From assembly GCA_910587595.1 (NCBI GenBank), contig CAJULQ010000008.1, positions 1-60,857 on the forward strand: a stretch of DNA of 60,857 nt, written 5' to 3'. Position numbers and translations under genes: made by a program. The DNA is from an uncultured Christensenellaceae bacterium. Its GTDB lineage: Bacteria; Bacillota; Clostridia; Christensenellales; Pumilibacteraceae. Shown here piece after piece: positions 6,110 to 15,501 of the stretch (the stretch's first letter is position 1; every line of letters begins with the position of its first letter). The notes below the pieces were generated by a model. The model ran no database searches, was not told the origin of the DNA, and saw nothing but the letters and a program-made list of their open reading frames with translations.

Positions 6110-8116
6110 AGCTATGTAAAGATTGTATAAATTCGCATAAAAGCTTTGTCCTTCAGGGTGGTGCGGGTAGTGGTAAGACCGAATCGCTTAAAGAGTTACT
6201 TTTATATATCAAAGAATCTCAACCAAAGGCAAGAGTAGTTTGTATTACACATACAAATGCTGCAGTAGAAGAAATTGTGAGTAGAGTAGGGGATACGCAC
6301 TACATTAGCACCATTCATTCCTTTCTGTATGGCTTGATTGGTAATTATAAGAAAACATTAAATCAGTCATTTCGGAATTATTTTTCGTGCCATCAATGAT
6401 TCGGGCGGATCAAACTGCAGACATCTCAGATGTGGAATATAATAAGACAGAGCACGAAAAATATAAGAAAGTATACGACAAGTATGCTAACAAGTTATTC
6501 TCAATCTGTAAAGAGAACTGTGAAAAAATAACAGGGAAACGAGATTACGATAAAAACCCTATTGCGTATAACCAGTTGCTTAATGAAAAAATTGAAGCTC
6601 TAAATAATATAATTGCCGGAATAATCGATGAAAAGGATTATTCTAGCATTAGCTATAATGAGACAAAATTTGATAATTTTGGCGATTTGAGCTATGGGCA
6701 TGATGGACTTCTTACCATTTTTCATCTGTTATTCAAAAAATATCCCACGCTTGGAAAGATAATTTCTGATAAATATGACTATATTTTTATCGACGAGTAT
6801 CAGGATAGCAGAGCAGAGATTTTGAACGACATATTGCAACTGTCTTCAATGTATAATTTAACGATTGGCCTTTTTGGAGATAGCATGCAATCTATATATG
6901 ACGACGGTATTGGCAGCATAGATACATGTACTGAAGCTGAAACACTTGAAGTGATACCTAAATCAGATAATTATAGGTGTTCATATGAGGTCATCAATCT
7001 TATAAATCCTTTGCGGCTGGACAGTATTACCCAAGATGTAGCATTTAAAAAATTAAAAAGCGGGAGCTATGAAACGAAGGGGATCGTCACGGTATAGTAA
7101 AAGTTCTATATTCCGTGGTGGAAAGTAGGCCGACAGCAAGAAGTGCGCCTGAAGAGAAGGAAAGGTTTCAGGCTGTTATTGACTATCTTATAACTGAAGC
7201 GCAAAAAATTGTAAATAATCCTAAAGTTTTAATCCTGACCAATAAAGCAATTGCTGAGAAAAATAACTTCAAACAGCTGTATAAAGTCTTTGACGATCGG
7301 TATGTTGATGTAAGTGATAGAATAGAAAACTATCTTCGGTCTATTCAAGCACTGGATGTTAGCGATCTATGTCGTTTGTATCTTAAAGAAAATTATAATG
7401 AATTAATAGAGCTTGTTAGGAAAGGCGGATATATCATACATAATATTTCTGACAAAAAAAGACTTCATGATATAATGAAGAGCATGATTGATAGCTCGAA
7501 TTTTTCTATACAAGAGATAATTGAGGTTGCGATCAGTCACAAACTCATCAAACGAACCGAAACATACAGTAACATATCCGCTCGAAATGCTGATTTTATA
7601 AATCACTTGGAATCTGATAAACTTTATCAAGAGTTTAAAATTCTCTATTTAGGTGGGTTCAATACATACAGCCGGATAAAGGACAAAAATATTGTTTCAT
7701 CCGAAGAAGAATTTGATTATTACGAGTCACAATGGAAGCGCGAACGCTTTATTTTGGAACTGTTTTCATCCAATCTGAAATTTTCAGAAGTGTTAAATTA
7801 TTCAAAATATCTTGACGAGGAAACAGATTATATTACGATGCATAGAACTAAAGGTACTAGCATTAATTCAGTTGTTGTCGTAATGGAAGAGTATTTTTGG
7901 AATCAATATGATTTTTCGTTGCTTTATAGGTCAGATGAACAGAAAACTGAGAAAAGAATAAACTCTCAAAAGTTGATTTATGTTGCATGTTCTCGAGCAA
8001 AAAACAATCTTGTCTGTGTTCGTCTTCTTACAAACAATGAGGTCGAATCTTTTAAGCAAATATTTCCTCAAGCAATAGAAATTCCTATCAAATCCGAGTT
8101 ATTCTCTAAAAAATAA
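6085..8116 (+). pseudogene. UvrD/PcrA-type helicase, GajB-like, broken by two frameshifts
   Basis: Three successive reading frames together encode one superfamily 1 helicase of about 675 residues. Frame one (6085 to about 6355) has Walker A GGAGSGKTES, motif Ia THTNAAVEEI and STIHSF. Frame two (about 6355-7080) has the Walker B region YIFIDEYQDS, motif III GLFGDSMQSIY and NYRCSYEVI. Frame three (about 7075-8116) has motif V TMHRTKGTSINSV and motif VI LIYVACSRAKNNL. Continuity is restored by adding one base in the A-run at 6352-6355 (NYKK then NIKSVISELFFVPS) and one base near 7070-7080 (SYET then EGDRHGIVKVLYSVV). Both lesions are single-base losses. The start at ATG 6085 follows TTGGAGGGA. 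As it stands no full-length helicase can be made, so the pair is probably inactive, unless these are sequencing errors. Confidence 0.85.
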
Positions 8117-8187
8117 GCATAAACATCAATAAAAAACAATGCCAAGAAAATGAATGGGGCAGTATTTTCGTCTACTAAAGACACTAT

Positions 8188-8228
8188 AATCGGTCTATAA
8201 GTTTTTGACTTATAGACCGATTTTTTTA
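8188..8228. terminator. Bidirectional terminator
   Basis: AATCGGTCTATAAG (8188-8201) and CTTATAGACCGATT, separated by seven bases, form a perfect 14-bp stem, followed by a T-run of seven. It closes the Gabija-like transcript and insulates the restriction operon. Confidence 0.9.
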
Positions 8229-8245
8229 TTTTCGGATCGTTTATC

Positions 8246-8274
8246 TTGCTATTCTTGTTGAAAAATGGTATAAT
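8246..8274 (+). promoter_or_regulatory. Promoter of the hsdMSR operon
   Basis: TTGCTA (8246-8251), 17-base spacer, TATAAT (8269-8274), giving a leader of about 25 bases that contains the GAGGGAG binding site for hsdM. Confidence 0.75.
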
Positions 8275-8303
8275 GTAGCGAAAACACAGAGGGAGTAGAG
8301 CAC

Positions 8304-9812
8304 ATGGCAGAGAAAAACAACGCAAACATCGGGTTTGAAAAGCAGATATGGAATGCGGCGTGCGTGCTGTGGGGGCATATTCCGGCGGCGGATTATCGCA
8401 AAGTGATTGTTGGTCTTATTTTTTTGCGTTATATTTCCGGCGCGTTCGAAAAAAAGCATGATGCGCTCGTGGCCGAGGGCGAGGGGTTTGAAAACGACCG
8501 CGACGCGTACGAGGCCGAAAATATATTTTTTGTTCCCGCTGCGGCGCGGTGGAGCGTGATTGCGGCCTCGGCGCATTCGCCCGAAATCGGCAAAGTGATA
8601 GACAATGCCATGAATGCCATAGAGGCGGAAAACAAAACGCTCAAAAACGTGTTGCCCAAAATATATGCTACGCCCGAATTGGATAAACGCGTGCTCGGCG
8701 AAGTGGTGGATTTGTTCACGAATAATATTCACATGGACGATACCGAAGAAAGTAAAGACTTGCTCGGCAGAACATACGAATATTGCATTTCGCAATTTGC
8801 GGCATACGAGGGCGTGAAAGGCGGCGAATTTTATACGCCGCAAAGTATTGTTAAAACCATTGTGGAAATATTAAAGCCGTATGAAAATTGCCGCGTGTAC
8901 GATCCGTGTTGCGGATCGGGCGGCATGTTTGTGCAGTCGGCAAAATTTTTGCAAGCGCATAGCGGACGGCGCGGCAAAATAGCCGTGTACGGGCAAGAGT
9001 CCAACTCCGATACGTGGAAAATGGCAAAGATGAATATGGCGATACGCGGCATTTATGCCGATTTCGGGTCGTATCAAGCCGACACGTTTTTTAACGATCT
9101 GCACCCCACATTGAAAGCCGATTTCATTATGGCAAATCCGCCCTTTAATCTTTCCAATTGGGGCGGCGACAAACTGCGGGAAGATAAGCGTTGGCAATAC
9201 GGTGTGCCGCCCGTGGGCAACGCCAACTTTGCGTGGATCCAACACATGATCCACCACCTTGCGCCCAATGGTAAAATAGGCTTGGTGCTTGCGAACGGGG
9301 CGCTTTCTTCACAAAGCGGCGGCGAGGGCGAAATACGCAAAAATATAGTAAATGCCGACCTCATAGAAGGCATTGTGGCATTGCCGACACAACTGTTTTA
9401 CAGTGTGACCATTCCCGTGACATTGTGGTTTATTACCAAAAACAAAAAGCAAGCGGGCAAAACGGTGTTTATAGACGCGCGGAAAATGGGCTACATGGTA
9501 GACCGCAAACACCGCGATTTTTCGGAAGCGGACATCGGGAAACTTGCCGATACGTTTGCGGCTTTTCAAAACGGCATGCTACAAGACGTGAAAGGTTTTT
9601 GCGCGGTAAAAACCACGCAAGAGATAGCCGAGCAAGACTATATCCTCACGCCGGGTCGCTATGTGGGCATAGAGGAGCAAGAGGATGACGGCGAGCCGTT
9701 CGAACAGAAAATGGCGCGGCTTACGGCTGAGCTTGTAAAAGAATTTGAAACGTCGCACGAACTCGAAGAAAAGATACGAGCAAATTTGAGGGCGATTGGG
9801 TATGAGTGTTGA
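8304..9812 (+). CDS. hsdM: Type I restriction-modification system, DNA methyltransferase subunit M (502 aa)
   Basis: An N-terminal helical HsdM domain (residues 1-150) precedes the N6-adenine methyltransferase core: GGEFYTPQSIV (about 175), the SAM-binding loop VYDPCCGSGGMF (about 200) and the catalytic NPPFNLSNW (about 278). The length is typical of HsdM. Two M subunits with one S subunit methylate adenines in a bipartite target; with R added the complex cuts unmodified DNA. The start at 8304 follows GAGGGAGTAGAGCAC. The stop overlaps the hsdS start by 11 bases. Base composition is close to the chromosome, unlike the AT-rich genes just upstream, so this operon was probably acquired separately. 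Confidence 0.97.
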   Translation: MAEKNNANIGFEKQIWNAACVLWGHIPAADYRKVIVGLIFLRYISGAFEKKHDALVAEGEGFENDRDAYEAENIFFVPAAARWSVIAASAHSPEIGKVIDNAMNAIEAENKTLKNVLPKIYATPELDKRVLGEVVDLFTNNIHMDDTEESKDLLGRTYEYCISQFAAYEGVKGGEFYTPQSIVKTIVEILKPYENCRVYDPCCGSGGMFVQSAKFLQAHSGRRGKIAVYGQESNSDTWKMAKMNMAIRGIYADFGSYQADTFFNDLHPTLKADFIMANPPFNLSNWGGDKLREDKRWQYGVPPVGNANFAWIQHMIHHLAPNGKIGLVLANGALSSQSGGEGEIRKNIVNADLIEGIVALPTQLFYSVTIPVTLWFITKNKKQAGKTVFIDARKMGYMVDRKHRDFSEADIGKLADTFAAFQNGMLQDVKGFCAVKTTQEIAEQDYILTPGRYVGIEEQEDDGEPFEQKMARLTAELVKEFETSHELEEKIRANLRAIGYEC

Positions 9813-10929
9813 ATGCGAAAGCAGTAAAATCGTGACGTTAAGCGATGTATGTGATATGATAGCGGGGTATGCTTTTAAAAGTGGTGATTTTGGCAATTAT
9901 GCTGATAAAGTAATAAAAATCACAAACATAGTTCCACCGTCTGTAAATATGGAAAATTTGGTGGGTGTGGATATATCAAAATATGATCGCACAAAGTTGA
10001 AAAAATATCTTGCGCATGATGGTGATTATGTTTTTGCGATGACGGGGGCAACAATAGGTAAAATCGGTCGATTGTATAAAGGGAGTGCCTACATAAATCA
10101 GCGTGTTTTGTTATTTCGGAATAAGGAGAGTATAAATAAAGATTTTTTGTATTATATTCTTCAACAATATGCGTTTTATGCGTATATATTAAATCACATC
10201 GATAGTGAATCAGCACAGCCGAATATTAGTGCTAATACAGTGGGGAAATATCAATTTTGTCTGCCTTCTATGAAACAGCAAATCAAAATCGGAACTTTAT
10301 TGCGAATTTTTGACGATAAAATCGAAAGCAACAAACGAGTAAATGACATACTGCAACAGCAAGCACATGCAATTTATTGTGAACTTACAAATGGCAGATT
10401 TAACGCTTGTTTGGGTGACCTTATAACCGAAATGCCTAAGTCAAAAATAAAAGTAAGCGAAGCCAAAGAAACAATGGGCGACTATCCGTTTTTTACAAGT
10501 GGAAAAGCTGTGCTTAATTATCATACTGCGTTAGTAAGCGGAAGAAAAATATTTCTTAATACGGGCGGAAATGCCGACGTGAAGTACTACATAGGCGAGG
10601 CGTCTTATTCAACTGACACGTGGTGCATAGAAGGGAAGAGCGGTTTAACGGATTTTTTATATCTTGCTTTATATGATTATTTACCCGAAATAGAGCAAAT
10701 CTGTTTTGAAGGATCGGCATTGCGTCATCTGCAAAAAGCAAAATTAAAGACATTGCCTATATGTATTCCTTCAATAGACGAAAACATGCCGTTTTTTTGT
10801 GCCATTAAGTCGATATTCGACCGGCAATCGGCAAATATTCAAGAAAATAAGAGATTAGCCGCACTTCGTGACACATTATTGCCAAAGCTTATGCGCGGCG
10901 AAATAGACGTGTCGAACGTGCAAATTTGA
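9802..10929 (+). CDS. hsdS: Type I restriction-modification specificity subunit S (375 aa)
   Basis: Two target-recognition domains with conserved spacer helices. The first half runs from VTLSDVCDMIAGYAFKSGD to LPSMKQQIKIGTLLRIFDDKIESNKRVNDILQQQAHAIY; the second from MPKSKIKVSEAKE to NIQENKRLAALRDTLLPKLMRGEIDVSNV. The paired 'NKR(V/L)' helices and the ending 'LLPKLMRGEID' are characteristic. It determines the DNA sequence recognised; the target cannot be read from the protein. ATG 9802 is preferred to TTG 9796. The gene is visibly more AT-rich than hsdM and hsdR, as is usual for exchangeable recognition domains. No inverted partial hsdS copies lie nearby, so no phase-variable shuffling is evident. 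Confidence 0.95.
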   Translation: MSVECESSKIVTLSDVCDMIAGYAFKSGDFGNYADKVIKITNIVPPSVNMENLVGVDISKYDRTKLKKYLAHDGDYVFAMTGATIGKIGRLYKGSAYINQRVLLFRNKESINKDFLYYILQQYAFYAYILNHIDSESAQPNISANTVGKYQFCLPSMKQQIKIGTLLRIFDDKIESNKRVNDILQQQAHAIYCELTNGRFNACLGDLITEMPKSKIKVSEAKETMGDYPFFTSGKAVLNYHTALVSGRKIFLNTGGNADVKYYIGEASYSTDTWCIEGKSGLTDFLYLALYDYLPEIEQICFEGSALRHLQKAKLKTLPICIPSIDENMPFFCAIKSIFDRQSANIQENKRLAALRDTLLPKLMRGEIDVSNVQI

Positions 10930-10935
10930 TCGTTT

Positions 10936-11033
10936 GTCATTTCGACCGTAGCGCGTATGCGCGGAGTGGAGAAATCTTTAAGATTTCTCGGCTACGCTCG
11001 AAATGACAGCCGCAAGACTTCTCGAAATGACAG
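10936..11033. repeat. Palindromic intergenic repeat between hsdS and hsdR
   Basis: Outer arms GTCATTTCGAcCGTAGC (from 10936) and GCTACGcTCGAAATGAC (to 11007) enclose an inner perfect palindrome GAGAAATCTT/AAGATTTCTC. The left arm carries an extra 12-base insert. A further partial copy, CTCGAAATGACAG, follows at 11021-11033. The sequence resembles dispersed REP/MITE-like elements of the GTCATTTCGAGC type. The hairpin sits between cotranscribed genes and could reduce hsdR expression relative to hsdM and hsdS. Confidence 0.7.
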
Positions 11034-11055
11034 CAGCCTTAAAGGAGGAAACGCT

Positions 11056-14000
11056 ATGCCGTTTACCGAAGATAACTACGAAAACTCGATCATCGAGTTA
11101 TTCAAAGAGATGGGCTATACGCACGTGTACGGCCCCGACGTGGAGCGCGACTATTACAGCCCGCTGTTTGCGCGCGAACTCGAACAGTCTTTGCGGCGCG
11201 TAAATCCCACGCTTTGCGAGGAGGCGATCGCCGACGCGCTTTACAAACTTTGTCATTTCGAAAACGGCGAACTTGTGCAAAAAAATGCGGTGTTTACCGA
11301 CTATCTGCAAAACGGCATAGAGGTAACGTTTATGCAAAACGGAGAGCAGAGAGCGGATATAGCATATCTTATAGACTACCGCAACAAAGATAACAATTCG
11401 TATATAGTGGCCAATCAATGGACGTTCATTGAGCACAGCAACAAGCGTCCCGATATTATTTTGTTTATCAACGGTTTGCCGCTGGTGCTTATAGAGCTGA
11501 AATCGCCTTCGCGCGAAAACACTGACGTATCGGAGGCGTATAGACAACTTCGCAACTATATGCAAGAGATCCCGTTGATGTTTGTGTATAACGCAATTTG
11601 CGTTATGAGCGATCACCTAACGAGCAAGGCGGGCACGATCACCTCGGGCGAAGATCGATTTATGGAATGGAAAACCAAAGACGGCCATGGCGAAAATACG
11701 CAAGTGGCGCAATTCGACACGTTTTTCGAGGGTATGTTCCAAAAAGCGCGGCTACTCGATATTATCAAAAATTTTATATGCTTTTCGAGCGACGGCACAA
11801 AACAACAAAAAATACTTGCGGGGTATCATCAATACTACGCCGTGAAAAAGGCCATCGAGTCGGCCGAGAAAGCCACCGAAACGGACGGCAAAGGCGGTGT
11901 ATTTTGGCACACGCAAGGCAGCGGCAAATCGCTTTCCATGGTCTTTTTTGCCCATTTGTTGCAAGAGGCGTTGCATAGTCCTACCGTGGTCGTGCTTACC
12001 GATCGCAACGATTTAGACAATCAGCTATTCGGGCAGTTTGCCAAATGCAAAGATTTTTTGCGACAAACGCCCGTGCAAGCGGAGAGCCGCGCGCATTTAC
12101 GATCTTTGCTAAGCGGCCGACAAGCAAACGGCATATTTTTTACCACCATGCAAAAGTTCGAGGAATCGTTCGATTGCCTATCCGAACGGCGCAATATCAT
12201 AGTGATGGCGGACGAGGCGCACCGCGGGCAATACGGCTTGGAAGAGAAAGTGGACGCGGCAACGGGCGAAATCAAGCTCGGTATGGCGCGGGTCATACGC
12301 AACAGCTTGCCCAACGCAACGTATGTGGGTTTTACGGGCACGCCGTTGTCGGCAAAAGATCGCAGCACGCGCGAGGTGTTCGGCAACTATATCGACGTGT
12401 ACGATATGACGCAAGCGGTGGAAGACGGCGCCACGCGCCCCGTGTATTATGAAAGCCGCGTGATCAAGCTAAAGCTGGACGAAACCGTTTTGCGGCTGAT
12501 CGATACCGAATACGAGCTGATGGCGCGGTCGGCCGACGCGGACGTGATCGCGAGAAGTAAGCACGAACTCGGACAAATAGACGCGGTGCTCGGCAATCCG
12601 CAAACCATCGATTCGTTGGTAACCGATATACTCGATCACTACGAAAACAACCGCGCGCATTTGCTGACGGGCAAAGCCATGATCGTTGCGTATTCTCGCC
12701 CCACGGCAATGAAGATATATAAGGCCATACTCGACAAGCGCCCCGATTGGGTGCAAAAAGTTGCGGTGGTCATGACCGAGCGCAACGGCGATCCCGAAGA
12801 ATGGCGCCCCGTGATAGGCAATAAAAAGAAACGCGACGAACTCGCGGTGGCGTTCAAAGACGACAATGGCCCGCTTAAGATCGCCATAGTGGTGGACATG
12901 TGGCTGACGGGTTTCGACGTGCCGTCGTTGGCCACGATGTATGTGTATAAACCGATGGCGGGACATAATCTTATGCAAGCCATTGCGCGCGTTAATCGCG
13001 TGTTCGCCGATAAAGAGGGCGGCCTCATTGTAGACTATGTGGGCATCGCGTCGGCGCTTAAACAAGCAATGAACGATTACACGGTGCGCGACAAAAAGAA
13101 TTACGGCGATCTCGACGTGGGCAAAGTGGCTTTTCCCAAATTTTTGGAAAAGCTTTGCGTGTGCCGCGATCTGTTCTATGGCTATGATTACAGCGCGTTT
13201 ATGTCGGGCAACAATCTCTCTCGCGCGCGGTGTATCAGCGGCGGCGTCAACTTTATGGTGGGGCGCGACAAGGAAAACGAAAAACAAACATTTATTAAAG
13301 AGGCGCTCTTGTTGCACCAAGCATTGTCGCTGTGTTCGTCGCTTGCGGAAGAGGCGTTGCGGATAGAGGCCGCGTTCTTCGAGTCGGTGCGCGTGCTTTT
13401 GTTGCGGCTCATGAATGCGGGCGGCGGCAAGAAAATTTCTTTGCCCGAAATGAATGCGCGCATAGGCGAACTTTTGAAACAGAGTATTAAAAGCGACGGC
13501 GTAATCGATCTGTTTTCTGATATAAAAGAAGAATTTTCACTGTTCGATCCCAAGTTTCTTGCCGAAGTGGCGCGCATGAAAGAAAAAAATTTGTCGGTGG
13601 AATTGCTTAAAAAGCTTATTGCCGATCAAGTGCATATTTACCGCAGAACAAATATCGTAAAGTCCGAAAAGTTCAGCGAGATCATGCATATGGCAATGAA
13701 TCGGTATCTAAACGGTATGCTGACCAATGAACAAGTGATCGAAGAATTGCTGAGCATTGCGCGGCAAATCGCCGAGGCGAAGAAACAAGGCGATGCGCTG
13801 GGGCTGTCGGCCGACGAGCTGGCTTTTTACGATGCGCTCACAAAACCGCAAGCGGTAAAAGATTTTTACGAAAACGACCAACTTGTGGCCATCACAAAAG
13901 AACTGACCGAAACGCTCCGAAAAAACAAAACCATCGATTGGCAAAAGCAAGGCCCCGCGCGGGCGCAAATGCGTATGCTTATAAAGCGGTTGTTGCGAAG

Positions 14001-14094
14001 ACACAAATACCCGCCCGAAGGCATGGACGACGCGGTGCAAACGGTGATGACGCAGTGCGAACTGTGGACGGATAACGTGATGGAAACGGAATAG
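11056..14094 (+). CDS. hsdR: Type I restriction endonuclease subunit R (1012 aa)
   Basis: The N-terminal PD-(D/E)xK nuclease has RPDIILFINGLPLVLIELKSP (Asp about 132, Glu-Leu-Lys about 146). The superfamily 2 translocase follows: Walker A WHTQGSGKSLSM (about 285), DEAH-type box VMADEAHRGQYG (about 383), FTGTPLS (about 425), and the motif V/VI region WLTGFDVPSLATM with QAIARVNRVF (about 615-650). A helical C-terminal domain binds the M2S core. The start at 11056 (MPFTED) is fixed by AAAGGAGGAAACGCT; the upstream in-frame extension is only the palindromic repeat. Motifs and length are intact, so the system should cut unmethylated foreign DNA. It converges with the oxidoreductase gene seven bases downstream. 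Confidence 0.97.
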   Translation: MPFTEDNYENSIIELFKEMGYTHVYGPDVERDYYSPLFARELEQSLRRVNPTLCEEAIADALYKLCHFENGELVQKNAVFTDYLQNGIEVTFMQNGEQRADIAYLIDYRNKDNNSYIVANQWTFIEHSNKRPDIILFINGLPLVLIELKSPSRENTDVSEAYRQLRNYMQEIPLMFVYNAICVMSDHLTSKAGTITSGEDRFMEWKTKDGHGENTQVAQFDTFFEGMFQKARLLDIIKNFICFSSDGTKQQKILAGYHQYYAVKKAIESAEKATETDGKGGVFWHTQGSGKSLSMVFFAHLLQEALHSPTVVVLTDRNDLDNQLFGQFAKCKDFLRQTPVQAESRAHLRSLLSGRQANGIFFTTMQKFEESFDCLSERRNIIVMADEAHRGQYGLEEKVDAATGEIKLGMARVIRNSLPNATYVGFTGTPLSAKDRSTREVFGNYIDVYDMTQAVEDGATRPVYYESRVIKLKLDETVLRLIDTEYELMARSADADVIARSKHELGQIDAVLGNPQTIDSLVTDILDHYENNRAHLLTGKAMIVAYSRPTAMKIYKAILDKRPDWVQKVAVVMTERNGDPEEWRPVIGNKKKRDELAVAFKDDNGPLKIAIVVDMWLTGFDVPSLATMYVYKPMAGHNLMQAIARVNRVFADKEGGLIVDYVGIASALKQAMNDYTVRDKKNYGDLDVGKVAFPKFLEKLCVCRDLFYGYDYSAFMSGNNLSRARCISGGVNFMVGRDKENEKQTFIKEALLLHQALSLCSSLAEEALRIEAAFFESVRVLLLRLMNAGGGKKISLPEMNARIGELLKQSIKSDGVIDLFSDIKEEFSLFDPKFLAEVARMKEKNLSVELLKKLIADQVHIYRRTNIVKSEKFSEIMHMAMNRYLNGMLTNEQVIEELLSIARQIAEAKKQGDALGLSADELAFYDALTKPQAVKDFYENDQLVAITKELTETLRKNKTIDWQKQGPARAQMRMLIKRLLRRHKYPPEGMDDAVQTVMTQCELWTDNVMETE

Positions 14095-14101
14095 CGCCTG
14101 T

Positions 14102-15349
14102 TCAGTCTGTTTTTTGAGAGGCTAAAAAGGTTTCGCGGATCTTTTCGTACACGGCATTGGGAACGGTGGGATTGCCTTGGGAGTAGGAGGGTTGCAGTGC
14201 GTTGCCCGCCGCTTTGGAGTCGGTGCAAGCGCGGTCGAAACGAAACGGTTCGCGTTGGGCGGGATCGCGGAAATCGGGAACGGCCATGGGAATGCCGCCG
14301 TTCAGCACCGAGCGGTAGGCCAATAGCCCCGGCAAAAACATGTCGAGCGCCTCGTACACGTCTATGATCTCGGCGTCGGCTTTGCCCGAGATCTTATCTA
14401 TAAAGTGGCGCATGGTGTAAAAGTCCGCGCCGCCGTGGCCTGCCTTTTCCGCGCGGGCGGACAAGCGGTCTTTGGGCGTGTAGGCGCGTTTGTGCGCGGC
14501 ATTCTCGCCTTCGTATACGTCGAGATCGCAATATACGTCGTGTTTGCCGTCGGCTGTTTCGCGGCGGCTTTCGGCTGTGCCCAGCGAACCGTAAACGCTG
14601 AACCAAACCGAATTTTTGCTGGGGCCTACGCCTTGCAAACATTTGAGCACGGCGCCGTTTTCAAGCGTTATCATGATGACCGAGCCCCAGCCGGCTTTGG
14701 CGCCCATACGCGCCATGCGGTTATTAAAAGGCATTTCGAATCCCGTGACTTTTACGGGCTTAAGGCCGCTTATGTGGATAAGCGGGCCGATAGAGTGGGT
14801 GCAATAGAAAAACGCCGACATGTTGTTGCGCCAATGCGCGGGGTCGCCGTAGGTTATGCTGTGCCAAGCGGGTTCGCAGTTGTGCAGATATTCGCCCTCG
14901 CCGTATTCGAACGCGCCCAGCGCGCCGCTGCGGTATAGGCGGCGCATTTCGCGGGTGGCGGGCAAGTAGCAGTAGTTTTCCGCGTAGTCGTAGATCTTGC
15001 CCGATGTTTCCACGGCGTCGGCCAGCGCCACCGCCTCGGCAAAGTTTTGCGCGGGCAACACTTCGCTCAAAACGTGCTTGCCGTGCGTTAGACACTGCAC
15101 GGCAAACGGCGCGTGCTCGTTGGCGTAGTTGGCCAAAACCACCGCGTCTACGTCGGACGACAGCAAGTCCTCGAAACGGTCGTAAAAGGCAATGGACTCG
15201 TCATGCAACGTGTTTTTGGTTTTTTGCAGTTGCTCTTTGTTTTGATCGCACACGGCGGTCAGTTTTACGCGGCGATCGAGTTGGCAATATTGCATCATCG
15301 TGCGCCCGCGGTTAACGCCCAAAACGCCCAGTTTGACTGTTTTTTGCAT
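14102..15349 (-). CDS. Gfo/Idh/MocA-family oxidoreductase (415 aa)
   Basis: An N-terminal Rossmann fold binds NAD(P) (MQKTVKLGVLGVNRGRTMM). It is followed by the characteristic HVLSEVLPAQNFAEAVAL segment and a C-terminal alpha/beta domain with ENYCYLPATREMRRL and GEYLHNCEPAW. The usual EKP lysine motif is replaced by EVLP, a variant seen in a subgroup of this family together with the ENxCY motif. The family oxidises or epimerises sugars, inositols or glycosides; the substrate cannot be fixed here. The start at 15349 follows AAGGAGGCACAGCAGC; the longer frame includes the binding site. It is divergent from an AraC regulator and lies near a GH2 beta-galactosidase, which suggests glycan breakdown. 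Confidence 0.9.
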   Translation of the reverse strand: MQKTVKLGVLGVNRGRTMMQYCQLDRRVKLTAVCDQNKEQLQKTKNTLHDESIAFYDRFEDLLSSDVDAVVLANYANEHAPFAVQCLTHGKHVLSEVLPAQNFAEAVALADAVETSGKIYDYAENYCYLPATREMRRLYRSGALGAFEYGEGEYLHNCEPAWHSITYGDPAHWRNNMSAFFYCTHSIGPLIHISGLKPVKVTGFEMPFNNRMARMGAKAGWGSVIMITLENGAVLKCLQGVGPSKNSVWFSVYGSLGTAESRRETADGKHDVYCDLDVYEGENAAHKRAYTPKDRLSARAEKAGHGGADFYTMRHFIDKISGKADAEIIDVYEALDMFLPGLLAYRSVLNGGIPMAVPDFRDPAQREPFRFDRACTDSKAAGNALQPSYSQGNPTVPNAVYEKIRETFLASQKTD

Positions 15350-15368
15350 GCTGCTGTGCCTCCTTGTG

Positions 15369-15421
15369 GTGTTCGTTGGCCGAACACCCACAGTATAGCA
15401 CGCTCGCGCACTGCGTTACAA
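15369..15421 (-). promoter_or_regulatory. Promoter and inverted repeat upstream of the oxidoreductase gene
   Basis: On the minus strand TTGTAA (15421-15416), 18 bases, TATACT (15397-15392). In the leader, GTGTTCG and CGAACAC (15369-15387, five-base loop) form a 7-bp inverted repeat that could be an operator or an mRNA hairpin. Confidence 0.6.
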
Positions 15422-15462
15422 TGGATTTTTTTATTGTGCATATGGAAAAAAGCGTGTTACGG

Positions 15463-15491
15463 TTGACAACGCGCGCTATGCGGTTTATACT
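15463..15491 (+). promoter_or_regulatory. Promoter of the AraC-type regulator
   Basis: TTGACA (15463-15468), 17 bases, TATACT (15486-15491), nearly consensus. The expected transcription start is only about four bases before ATG 15502, so the mRNA would be almost leaderless. Confidence 0.75.
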
Positions 15492-15501
15492 GTTACATAG
15501 C

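Noticed and set aside
6340..7120. Programmed frameshifting in the helicase
   Set aside because: There are two breaks, both fixed by adding one base, without a classical slippery heptamer plus downstream structure, and the helicase motifs would be useless in the short products. Decay or sequencing error is simpler.
8304..10929. Phase-variable hsdS shuffling locus
   Set aside because: Only one complete hsdS is present, with no inverted partial copies and no recombinase gene nearby.
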